64,000 nucleotides of DNA from Puccinellia tenuiflora (taxonomy: Eukaryota > Streptophyta > Magnoliopsida > Poales > Poaceae). The stretch lies in the NCBI GenBank assembly GCA_012064385.1, contig QRDG01000519.1, positions 1,256,542 through 1,320,541 on the forward strand. The letters run 5' to 3'. The notes beneath the pieces were generated by a model. It did not search any database. It was not told the origin of the DNA and saw nothing but the letters and a program-made list of their open reading frames with translations. Shown here in pieces: positions 54,741 to 64,000 of this stretch. The position numbers and the translations under genes are program-made. The number at the start of each line of letters is the position of its first letter. Positions within the stretch are counted from its first letter, which is position 1.

Positions 54741-55913
54741 CACGGAAACGGCGACGATGGCGACGGACTACGGTGACCGGCGGCGGGGAAGGCAGAGGGG
54801 GAGCGGGAAATGGCCAGAACGGACGCGGGGATTACCAGAGCAAGTGGCCGTGGTCGGGGAGGGTCGTGGTGGCTGGACGGCGACGCGAGCGAGCTCGACG
54901 TGCAACGGCCGGCGGCGGGGAATCCGGGACGGCGTCGGCGATTGCGGTCACCCCGGCTCAATTGCTTCGGCGTGGTGGAAGAGAGGGACCCGGCGGAGGT
55001 TTTTACCGGCGTCAATCTGCACGGGGCGGCCCTAGGCGACGGATGCGAGCTCGGCACCACGCCGGCAAATGGAGGAGCTCGGGAGGAGTACGGGAGGGAG
55101 AGAAAGGAGAGAAAGGGTGGGGAATGGATCCGGGGCAGGTGGGCATCGGCGCGTGGGTGACCAGCATGGGCACGGTGGCACGCGCGCAAGGGGGGCACGC
55201 CGGCATGGCACCAGTGCCGGCCGGCATTGTGGAGAAGAAAAGGTTTTCGCGAAAACCCCTGGCACAAATTCCAGTAATTGCAAACAGGTCCAGTAGCCCT
55301 TTTAGCGATTTAATTCAGGCACTAAACAAATTTTATAAATTCTGCAAAAAAATTATATAGCCTCCCCATGACATGTAGGAGCTCCACAAAAATTGGTGCC
55401 CCAAAATAAATTGTTTAGATTCACATTTATTCATATTGTTGCAATATGGTCATTTTGGATAAATTGCAAAATGCATTTATTTGAAGCACTTAAGCATTTC
55501 CAAAAATAATGAATTTAATCATGGAGGCTCCCAACATGAAAATGAAGCTCCCCACAATTTTAGTTTGAATTTTTGGAATGTTTAACTTGGGTCCAAAAAT
55601 AGAATTTGAATTAAACCAATTTTGAATTCTCAAGTTTACTTCTTGTTTGGCAATATTTGGATTTTGAGAATTGGTTATAAGATGCGAACTTGGAACTTCC
55701 TAAACAATTTGGAAGTCCAAGAATAATTTGGTTGACAAGTTAAGAAATTTTATTTGGTGTGGAAGTTTGGAAAGGGTTTGCTTTCCCCATTTTAATTGCT
55801 TTCATATGTGGATAGTTAGAAGTAGCAATTTCATATGGATGCCATGATGCAAACAAGAATGAAACAGTGGAAAAATTCTTCGTATTTTTCAGTACAAAGC
55901 TGGGGCTGTTACA

Positions 55914-55927
55914 ATTCTACCCCCCTT
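55914..55927 (-). promoter_or_regulatory. Polypurine tract of the Gypsy element
   Basis: Minus AAGGGGGGTAGAAT immediately before the LTR start TGTAACAG. Confidence 0.75.
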
Positions 55928-55949
55928 ACAGGAATCTCGTCCCGAGATT

Positions 55950-56117
55950 CTAGGCTAGAGTGAAGAAGGCGGGATATTCCTGTCGAAGACTAGTTTCTCG
56001 CTCCCAAGTGGATTCTTCTTCGGAATGGTTAGACCATTGAATTTTGAGGAACTTGATGGTCTTGTTGCGTGTCTTCCTTTCCGCTTCATCCAAAATGCGG
56101 ACCGGATGCTCACGGTA
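55950..56117 (-). pseudogene. Chromodomain-like C terminus fused to RT start
   Basis: [40 protein letters not shown] and [12 protein letters not shown] resemble the C-terminal chromodomain region of Del/Tekay integrases. It directly follows RT residues [13 protein letters not shown] (about 56160-56118). Everything between (RT catalytic YxDD, RNase H and the integrase core) is gone. Confidence 0.82.
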
Positions 56118-57415
56118 AGTCAAATCCTCCTTTCTGATTTTGATCTGATGATATCCGGACCTCAGATACATCTTGGAGAATACCGTTGCACCAGCTAGTT
56201 GATCGAATAGGTCTGTTATTCGAGGAATGGGATAGTTGTTCTTTATGGTCACCGCATTCAAAGGGCGGTAATCAACCACCAGACGAGGAACATTTGAATC
56301 CCTCTTCTTGATAAGATGACCGGGCAGCCCCAGGGTGAGCTACTCGGCTGGATGAATTCTTTTTCAAGCAGCTCATCAAGTTGCTTCTTCAATTCAGTTA
56401 GCTCTTCCGCTGGCATGCGGTAGGGACTTTTGGAAATTGGGGCGGTTCCCGGAACCAATTCAATGACAAATTCCACACTTCGACCAGGTGGCATGCCAGG
56501 CAATTCCTCCGGGAAGACATCGGGGAAGTCACACACCACAGCTATTTCCTGCATTTCAGGCGGGGTAATACCTTCCAGGAAGCATAGGCTGATCTCCGGC
56601 GAGAGCAGAGCGGTAGCAGATGGAGTTGCGGACGAAGGGGACCAATAACTCACCAACCCGACGGTTGGGTGAATCACTGTGACGGACTTGGAAGCACAGT
56701 TCAGGTTGGCCTGATATTTGACTAGCCGATCCATGCCCAGAATTACATCTAGCCCATCTGACTTCAGTGCTATCAACGGGAATGGAAAGGACCAATAGCC
56801 TATGGTAATCTGGACTTCCAGAGCAATCCATTTAGTGTGCCAACTAGAGCCTGGTGTTTTGACCACTAGAGGGGAGTCCATGTTCACAAATGGTATTTGA
56901 TGGTTATGTGCAAAAACTATGGATATGAATGAATGCGATGCTCCAGAATCAAACAAGACTGAAGCTGGGTAATCATTGATTCGAAGCGTACCCATGAGAA
57001 CTCCGGGGTCCTCCTCAACTCCTTCAGCCGATACGTGGTTCAGGCGGCCACGGCTGACGGTCATGGCCTTGGCGGCTGGTGTAGAGGGAGCAGGTGCAGG
57101 TGCTGAGGTAGTCGGTGCCTTCTGGGGACACTCCCTGGAGTATTGCCCCGACTGGCCACATCTGAAGGAAGTGGGCCTTGGCGGTGGTGGAGGCAGCTGA
57201 GGGCGGAAACCACTTCCAGCCACACCCAAGGTCGAGGTAGCTGGGCGAGGCGAAGGTGGCATGTACCCTGAAGGCCTTGGCGCGAAAGGTGCACGAGGCA
57301 TAGCACTGAAGGGCACAAAGACCCTGCGCTTCTTGCCCTCGGAAGAAGAGGAGCTCTGGTTGTCCACGGGAGTTGGCCTTTTGGAAGACTCCAGCTCCTT
57401 CCTACCCTGCTCCAT
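56118..57415 (-). pseudogene. Gypsy gag C terminus, protease and N-terminal RT
   Basis: From 57415: a Pro/Ser-rich gag tail, a knuckle with RCGQSGQYSRECP that lacks the first Cys, the protease VLFDSGASHSFIS (D-S-G, RVP_2 type) and LDVILGMDRL. Then the RT start [48 protein letters not shown] and [19 protein letters not shown] frameshift lies near 56310-56330, in the [11 protein letters not shown] reading. Because RT lacks its catalytic aspartates, only gag/protease could act. Confidence 0.88.
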
Positions 57416-57439
57416 AGTGAGAGCCTGGTTGTAGAGCTC

Positions 57440-58578
57440 CTAGTAGGACTGGAACTTGAAGGGCAGGAGCTCATAACGGAGCCTCGGTGCAAGCCCCTTG
57501 CGGAAGAGGTATTGCTTGTCCTCATTGTTTGTCACGTCCCGAGGGGCGTATCGGGAGAGGTGGTTGAACTCACGCCCATAAGCTTGGACGTCCATGCGTC
57601 CCTGGGTCAGATCCAGGAACTCCCTCCTCTTGAGGTCCATGATGGGCTTGGGGATGTATGCCGCGCGGAATGCGGTGCGGAACTCAACCCATGTGAAGGC
57701 ATGGCCAACATCGAACATCGACACATGGCTCTCCCACCAGGAGCTGGCGGCTCCATTCAACAGGTAGGTGGCGAAGTTGACTTGTTCCACCACCGGAACG
57801 TGCAACGCCGCGAACTTGCGCTCGAGAGCACGGAGCCAATCATCCGCATCAAGCGGCTCTTTAGCTTCAGAGAATGTGGGAGGTTGGGACTGCAAGAACT
57901 CAGTGAGAGCGTTGCAGTCGTTGTTCCTCCTGGCCCCTTGTTGCACCAACTGCTCGATCAGACGCTCATTTCGCAGCCGGTTCTCCTCGATGGCCATCAG
58001 AACCTCCGCCATTGAGGGCAGTGGCGGCGCCACCAGGGGGGCGAGGTGGGGCGGCCGCCCCCCCTCAGCTTTTGCCATTTTTTTTCATATATGTACACTG
58101 TATGTACGTATACAGGTATACGTGAACAGAAGCTATTAAAAAAACAAAGAAAGAAAAGAATGGGAAAGAGTCAGGCACGACCACGGGAGTGGGGCGTGGA
58201 CGCACGCTAGGAGACCGACCTACTCGCTCGGTCGCAGGAGACCGACCTGCTCGCTCCGCCTGTTTCTCTTCCCAATCTGCTCCCTAGATCCGCCTTGCTC
58301 TCTCGATCCACCGCCCCTCGTTGCTCCCTGCTCGATCCACCGCCTCCGCCCTGCTCCCTGCGGCCTGCTCGATCCGCCGTACAATTGTGAGACTTCGACT
58401 TATTTACATTGTTCTTTCCGTACAATTGTGGATTACATGTGTTGTCAAAAAAAAAATCGCCGATGGCACACCTTTTACTGTTCGCCCCCCCCTCATCTCA
58501 ATTCCTGGCTCCGCCACTGATTGAGGGTGGCGGCGGTGCATCGGGATCACCTTGATTACCATGACGGGCGGGAGCCAT
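57440..58578 (-). pseudogene. Gypsy gag, split by a hAT insertion
   Basis: The start at 58578 (MAPARHGNQGD, then a proline run) runs into the hAT insert at 58519. The frame resumes at 58018 with AEVLMAIEENRLRNERLIEQ, FSEAKEPLDADDWLRALERK, LLNGAASSWWESH, WVEFRTAFRAAYIPKPIMD and MDVQAYGREFNHLSRYAPRD, the Retrotrans_gag domain. A TAG at 57440 separates this from the downstream gag/protease frame. Gag forms the particle and binds RNA. Confidence 0.85.
58019..58519. mobile_element. Non-autonomous hAT element in the Gypsy gag
   Basis: 501 bp, with termini CAGTGGCGGCGCCA and, inverted, CAGTGGCGGAGCCA, and a perfect 8-bp duplication ATTGAGGG (58011-58018 and 58520-58527). The interior has a GGGGCGGCCGCCCC palindrome near one end and a Gct/ccgcc-rich tract. 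No coding capacity. Confidence 0.93.
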
Positions 58579-58982
58579 TCTGAAGATGTGGAACAACAAC
58601 ATAATTAGTAACCAACTCCGAACAGTTAGGATAGATCATTAGAGTCCTTCTTGATTTAGAGATTTAAGATAGCACTAACACAAGAACGGATTACGACAAC
58701 CACGTGTGACATCACGTCATCGCGGCGATAGCAACGGAAACAACTGACTCGAAACAAACACTGGACGGTAGGAACCCAAACCCCGAGAACCTAGACTTCA
58801 ACACCACAGTTAAAACAAATAGAGATAAGACATCAGAGTAGAGCGAGTTGGATGAGGAGTAAAAAGAATCCTAAGAAGGTTTTCACAACTCATTTTTAAG
58901 TTATAAATAATTTTCACGAACTAGACTCGGCATCGACCAAAAGAAAGGGTTTACTACAGGCAGTCCCGCTCTGATACCAACT
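58579..58982 (-). other. Gypsy leader and primer-binding site
   Basis: About 400 bp of untranslated leader. The tRNA-iMet-type TGGTATCAGAGC (minus) lies at about 58969-58980, next to the right LTR. No open frame. Confidence 0.75.
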
Positions 58983-61900
58983 TGTAGCGCCCTGACCCCG
59001 GAATTATACAGAGAGACTATGTAACCCACAGACTATGCTACACAATCGAAGGGCATGGAATTACCGCTCCCACGCAACACATCGATCGTGCCATAAACAC
59101 TGGCATAACTATCAATGTATAAAACAGAGATCAAGACTTGTGGAACAACTGGCACATCACAGACTCTACGACACAAAATATCATATAGCAACTCATATAT
59201 GAGAAAGATACAATTACACACAAAAGGGTCACAAGCCCAACAATACATCATGCGGATGAAAATTAGTTGTCTAGTACAACAAGATCCAAATATATGGCCT
59301 AAGAGGCCTGCACATAAAACAAATCCTAGCCAGCTTGTTCCACGACGTCCCAAGCTGCCACCTGGGAACCCCGAACTACTCGTCGATGTCCAAGAAGAAA
59401 CCACCTGTCTGCACGATGTCGTCCTTCTCTGAAACAAATTATAAAAGAAGCAAAGAGAGACTGAGTACGACGTACTCGCAAGTTTAGTAGGGCGATATAG
59501 GCCCAATGATGACGGAGGCTCTAAAGCTGTATAGTATTTATTTTGCATAAAGCTAATTTTCCTTTATAAAAAGACATAAGTGACTCAATGGCATCGTCTA
59601 CTCAGAATATTTTTCGAAAGGGGATGAGATAGTAAACTTTTCGCTTCGGTTCACATTGAACCAACTTGTAGCCAGAAACCTCTCATCTCCACCAAGGCAC
59701 TCCCTCGAATCACCCTCGAGGAAATGAACCTTCACACGTTGTAACGCAACCTTTAGCTGCCAAATTAATTAATTAGGTTCAGGTTCTCTATGATCTTATC
59801 GTCTATTCCCAAGTCGTCCATAACCGCTGACATGGCTTTTCGAAAAGATTTGACCCTGCAGGGGTGTATTAATTTACCCATTGGTACCGTCCGGCTCGCC
59901 TAGTTAGCTCTCTTCCGGGGAAAGCTGGCAAGTGGGCGCGGTTAACCCTTTACCTCGCGTAAGACTATCCAAGAGTCATCTGTGGCGACAGGACAAGTTT
60001 ACCCAGCCTATTTCAGCCCCTGCCCCCCATCGCCATGTCCTAAACACCACCATCCTCATCGTTTCTTTTTCCGCTCACACACCCACACGCAAATGGAAAT
60101 AGCAAACTAGAGTACCCTTGGATACGCCCGCACAAGTTATTCAGTTAGTAAGGAGCCCATACCCCACCAATGGAAGCACGCTCGTCTTGGTTCAAGAGGT
60201 AAAGAACTCGCACCTAGGGGCAAGAATGAGACAAAACACCATCCCCGATGGCAACTCATCCAAGCCTTCTTAGCATTTGAATTAAGCACCACAAGTAACC
60301 ACCATGCCCGAAACATTCCATCAACATCATAATTATGGAATTTAATCAACGGACATAAATAGCATTCGACTAAGCATGGCTAAGCATGGCTAAGCATATA
60401 TAAGCATATATAAACAACAACTATATCTTTGTCTCAGGCAAACACATCAACCCTAGGGTTCATAGGTAGGGAAACATGTATTGGTTCGGGGAAAAACATG
60501 CATTCATAGGATACTATAGTATTGACCAAAAATTGATATAGAATCGAATGCAATATTATGGTGGATAAAATAAGTTTATAAAACTGTAGGATGCTAGATG
60601 CCAAGAAGGTTAGGTTATCTCTTGCCTTGCTACCGGGGCGTGTAGTTCTGCTCGTCGGGGTAGGTAGGGTTAACCTCCACTCCGGAATCTATCGATACCC
60701 AAGCAAATATAGAAGAACAAAATAAATCACACGAAGACAAGGTGCAATGCATAATCATGATGACATGTCAAGTTGATGTATTGATATCATCATATGATTT
60801 AACTATCAATATTAAATGGAGCGCCAAATAATTAGTGCAATTATTTGGAAGCAACCCCATATTTACCTTAGTGTCCACATTGTTTACAATTTATTATATT
60901 ATTAACAAGTGGCTTAGATATGCATGGACATGACATGATTAGTTAGGTATTGATCTTCTGATCGTTTTGGTACCTCATTTGTAATTTTCCGAGTTTCGAT
61001 GAATAAAAGGCGAAATAAATAAATATTTGAATTTAATTCCTTTAATCAAATTAAGAATAACATCATATGAGAATTTGTGATCATGTTGTGATATTAGCAT
61101 GGTTTAATAGCATTTGAAGTGTTGATCACATTAATATTTTATTCATAATTTTTGGTTAAGTATTTAACAAGTTATGAATTTTCCCAATTTGATATTATTT
61201 ATGCCATTTTAGGAAAATCTTAGATAAACAGCAAGAATATAAATTCAAAAGATCATTTCAATGATTCTAACATGTAGAGTTTGTTTTTCTGAACAATTTG
61301 ATATTTTATTTGCAAAATTTTGAAACATTATTTAAATAGTTATTAAATATTTTAAATTGTTTTATCTCCAAAAAGGAGAAATTCAAAACCCAGACAGGCC
61401 GGCCTTGTGCCGGCCAGGCCGGGCCACAGGCCAGGCAGATGCCCGAAGCCTCCGGCATTTGGCTGGCCCAGGCCGGGAGGGTGGCCGAGGCTGCCGGCCT
61501 CGTGCCGGCCCAGGCCGGTGTGTCCAGGCCGGGCACCCTACCGAGCCAGCCGGCCTCATGGCCGGACAGGCTGGAGCCCAGGCCGGGCTCACGGAAACGG
61601 CGACGACGGTGACGGACTACGGTGACCGGCGGCGGGGAACGCAGAGGGGGAGCGGGAAACGGCCAGAACGGACGCGGGGATTACCAGAGCAAGTGGCCGT
61701 GGTCGGGAAGGGTCGTGGTGGCTGGACGGTGAGTCGGCGACGCGAGCGAGCTCGACATGCAACGGTCGGCGGCGGGGAATCCGGGACGGCGTCGGCGATT
61801 GCGGTCACCCCGGCTCAATTGCTTCGGCGTGGAGGAAGAGAGGGACCCGACTGAGGTTTTTACCGGCGTCGATCTGCACGGGGCAGCCCCAGGCGACGGA

Positions 61901-62809
61901 TGCGAGCTCGGCACCACGGCGGCAAATGGAGGAGCTCGGGAGGAGCATGGGAGGGAGAGAAAGGAGAGAAAGGGTGGGGAATGGATCCGGGGCAGGTGGG
62001 CATCAGCGCGTGGGTGACCAGCATGGGCACGGCGGCACGGGTGTGGAGGGGCACGGCGGCACGCGCGCAAGGGGGGCACGCCGGCATGGGCGCCTCGGCA
62101 TGGCGCCAGTGCCGGCCGGCACTGTGGAGAAGAAAAGGTTTTCGCGAAAACCCCTGGCACAAATTCCAGTAATTGCAAACAGGTCCAGTAGCCCTTTTAG
62201 CGATTTAATTCAGGCACTAAACAATTTTTATAAATTCTGCAAAAAATTTATAAAGCCTCCCCATGACATGTAGGAGCTCCACAAAAATTGGTGCCCCAAA
62301 ATAAATTGTTTAGATTCACATTTATTCATATTGTTGCAATATGGTCATTTTGGATAAATTGCAAAATGCATTTATTTGGAGCACTTAAGCATTTCCAAAA
62401 ATAATGAATTTAATCGTGGAGGCTCCCAACATGAAAATGAAGCTCCCCATAATTTTAGTTTGAATTTTTGGAATGTTTAACTTGGGTCCAAAAATAGAAT
62501 TTGAATTAAACCAATTTTGAATTCTCAAATTTACTTCTTGTTTGGCAATATTTGGATTTTGAGAATTGGTTATAAGATGCAAACTTGGAACTTCCTAAAC
62601 AATTTGGAAGTCCAAGAATAATTTGGTTGACAAGTTAAGAAATTTTATTTGGTGTGGAAGTTTGGAAAGGGTTTGCTTTCCCCATTTTAATTGCTTTCAT
62701 ATGTGGATAGTTAGAAGTAGCAATTTCATATGGATGCCATGATGCAAACAAGAATGCAAAAAGTGAAAAAATTCTTCGTATTTTTCAGTACAAAGCTGGG
62801 GCTGTTACA
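58983..62809 (-). repeat. Right (5') LTR of the Gypsy element
   Basis: 3827 bp, collinear with 52135-55913. Differences include a doubled taagcatggc/taagcatata segment near 60380-60410, a shorter GC array and an extra gggcacggcggcac block near 62035-62065. Confidence 0.92.
61396..61589. repeat. GC-palindrome array in the right Gypsy LTR
   Basis: Same vocabulary as 54534-54740 but about 13 bp shorter in total, with the ctgggcttccagg segment lost. It starts 57 bp from the candidate TATA box. Confidence 0.85.
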
Positions 62810-62814
62810 ACCGG

Positions 62815-63206
62815 TTGAAGGGACAGTAGGCCTCCGGAACCCCGCCTCTTGTGATCCTGTACGGGAGAGGGGCGATCAGGTTTTTAGGGAGCGCAGTCGC
62901 GCGACTGCTGGCATCGAGTTCTTCCCCAACGACGACTTCTTCCCCGACATTGGCAGCGTTTTCATCAACGATATGGGTGACAACGTGAACGCCAATGATT
63001 CCGCTGCTGCCACACTGTATGAACTTTTAATCTTTCTGTTTGAGATATTGCTAGAGTTTCTGCTTATAGTAGGTTCTTTATATTCGTTCGGTTTATCTAC
63101 TGTTTTAGTAGATCACATGATTAGTTTAATTCTTGTTATTCTAGTCATAATATGCTTACTGTTTTTGTGGATTAAATCATATGCAAAATTGCTTATATTT
63201 TCATCA
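62815..63206 (+). repeat. Right Copia LTR, 3' part
   Basis: 392 bp resuming at the point interrupted by the Gypsy element, collinear with 45115-45510 and ending TTTTCATCA before the AACAG duplication. Confidence 0.92.
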
Positions 63207-63234
63207 AACAGTTATATAGCACAAATTTCTGTAT

Positions 63235-63590
63235 GTATGCGCAAGCCTCCAACTCCGAACACATGCATGTCTCTCTTTGACTTTTTGGTAATTCTGCCCG
63301 GTGATATTGCTGGGCATGCCTCTTCTTCGATTTTTGCTGCACCCCTGCAGGATGACCCGCGTGCATCTGTTCGAGAGGTCTATTGAGCGGGCTCTGCGGC
63401 ACGACATCCTTGTGTAGTCCGATCAAGAATTCTCTTCACAAAAAGACTGCAGCCGCACCATGTAACCACACGACGCACGCGTCCGTCATCTGCTTGGACC
63501 GAAAAGATGACCCTTCAGCCAAGCCACCCTAGCACTCTGCAACCCGCGAAGGGACTCAATCGTCAACGGATTTGTCGCTTGTACTAACTG
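63235..63590 (+). repeat. Copy B of the dispersed segment (homologue of 37710-38030)
   Basis: Collinear with copy A apart from short indels (for example an added ccctgcagga near 63345 and an insertion near 63460). Before the Copia insertion the two copies would have been about 7 kb apart. Confidence 0.8.
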
Positions 63591-63929
63591 GTTGGCAACA
63601 CCATGGGCGCCTCCAGTAGAGCCTCCGTCAAGATTGCTGGGAAGACTCTATTGAGATTACCCGGAAATATTGTCGTGCTATAAGACTCGGGTGGCCCCAC
63701 TGGCGACTTCAATATGCAAAAAAAAAAAATTGAACACGAATTTATATGAAGGACTTTTATTAAAATTTAAATAAAATTTAACAATCTTAAGTAAAATTGA
63801 AGCTAACTTAGACGAAATTTAAACGAACACCTAGATCTATTGCCACTATTTCGGCCCTTTGGGAATATCCATGACTGACGTGGCCGACATGTGGTAAACT
63901 TCGATTTTGAGAAAGTTCAATGCTGATGG
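63591..63929. other. No gene recognised
   Basis: AT-rich spacer with an A10 run near 63718-63729. Confidence 0.3.
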
Positions 63930-64000
63930 CCACCGGCGGACCTAGCGTCCCTGTTACCCGGGCAGCTGCCCGGGCTTCCGGCCGGCCGGCAAAGCCTATT
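63930..64000. mobile_element. Start of a hAT-type element related to 38621-38770, cut by the window edge
   Basis: ccaccggcggacctagcg followed by ccgggcagctgcccgggc and cttccggccggccggc matches the inverted right end of the 38621-38770 element. The other end is outside the window. Confidence 0.55.

Larger units (their letters stand above)
52135..55913 (-). repeat. Left (3') LTR of the Gypsy element
   Basis: 3779 bp. It contains the GC-palindrome array (54534-54740), a further GC-rich stretch to about 55250, and a candidate TATA box at 54467-54477 (CTATTTAAATA, minus). Long frames in 54545-55360 are compositional. Confidence 0.92.
52135..62809 (-). mobile_element. Gypsy chromovirus, pol-deleted (10.7 kb)
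   Basis: LTRs at 52135-55913 and 58983-62809 (TGTAACAGCCCC start on the minus strand, GGTGCTACA/GGCGCTACA end). The duplication is ACTGG on the left and ACCGG on the right (4 of 5). The tRNA-iMet-type site and polypurine tract give minus orientation. The 3.1-kb internal region has gag, protease, the start of RT and a C-terminal chromodomain-like segment, with the rest of pol deleted. High LTR similarity points to a fairly recent insertion. Long LTRs and the chromodomain fit the Del/Tekay branch. Confidence 0.92.
44696..63206 (+). mobile_element. Copia LTR retrotransposon, triply interrupted
   Basis: A complete Ty1/Copia element by structure, with a perfect 5-bp duplication AACAG (44691-44695 and 63207-63211). 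The left LTR is 44696-45510. The right LTR is split into 51748-52134 and 62815-63206. Gene order is gag, protease, integrase, RT, RNase H (Copia order). Insertions inside it are a solo LTR (49313-51001) and a Gypsy element (52135-62809), the latter holding a hAT. A polypurine tract GTGGGGGAT precedes the right LTR at 51739-51747. No tRNA-complementary primer-binding site follows the left LTR. Several stops and a frameshift make it inactive. Confidence 0.93.

Noticed and set aside
54545..55360. 271-codon frame in the Gypsy LTR and its copy in the other LTR
   Set aside because: Compositional frame in GC-rich LTR sequence. The two LTR copies differ by frame-disrupting indels, so it is not conserved as protein.
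1..64000. tRNA, rRNA or organelle insertions
   Set aside because: No cloverleaf or rRNA signature was noticed by eye. A tRNAscan and Infernal run would be decisive.

Overview
The window looks like a stretch of a large, repeat-rich grass genome, most likely a pooid (cool-season) grass. The evidence is a Stowaway element with the CTCCCTCCGT terminus, an Athila-type solo LTR resembling those common in Triticeae and their relatives, Sirevirus-type and chromovirus-type LTR elements, many hAT, PIF/Harbinger, CACTA and Mutator-like elements, and plant genes with canonical introns. The species cannot be fixed from sequence alone. No rRNA, tRNA or CRISPR locus was recognised.

Only two non-transposon genes are recognisable, and both look damaged. 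A CDKF-like (cyclin-dependent-kinase-type) protein kinase lies on the minus strand at 3765-4884 and needs two frame changes to read through. A gene for EME1, the partner subunit of the MUS81 structure-specific endonuclease, lies on the plus strand at 19226-27980 in at least eight exons. It has no visible 5' exons, two apparent one-base deletions in one exon, a GC-AG intron and several elements inside its introns.

Layout. 1-3.7 kb: decayed retroelement pieces (LTR-like, LINE, Athila-type gag). 3.7-5.1 kb: kinase. 5.4-6.0 kb: small hAT. 6.1-7.3 kb: truncated Copia pol cut by a gag-only Sirevirus-like element (7298-18180, minus strand, 2.5-kb LTRs). 19.2-28.0 kb: EME1, with a non-autonomous PIF element and a small gag-only Copia element in one intron, and a LINE fragment and a foldback element in another. 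28.1-33.8 kb: LINE-like tail, a hAT element split by a small CACTA element, and a PIF/Harbinger element whose transposase has one premature stop. 33.9-38.0 kb: Mutator-type elements, one with a hAT nested inside. 38.6-41.5 kb: two hAT elements, the larger keeping only the transposase dimerisation exon. 41.5-44.7 kb: AT-rich spacer with MITEs and diverged direct repeats. 44.7-63.2 kb: a Copia element (TSD AACAG) carrying an Athila-type solo LTR in its RNase H and a 10.7-kb pol-deleted Gypsy chromovirus in its 3' LTR, which itself holds a hAT. 63.2-64.0 kb: continuation of the Copia target, with a segment homologous to 37.7-38.0 kb.

The most notable signals are in the promoters of mobile elements. 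The Sirevirus-like LTRs and the unrelated Gypsy LTRs both carry dense GC-palindrome arrays built on CCGGCCCAGGCCGG, each about 57-70 bp upstream of a TATTTAA-type box. The Copia LTRs carry a 36-bp tandem repeat just upstream of the TATA box; its copy number differs by one between the two LTRs of the same element and accounts exactly for their length difference. A PIF element with an almost intact transposase and a non-autonomous relative lie about 10 kb apart.
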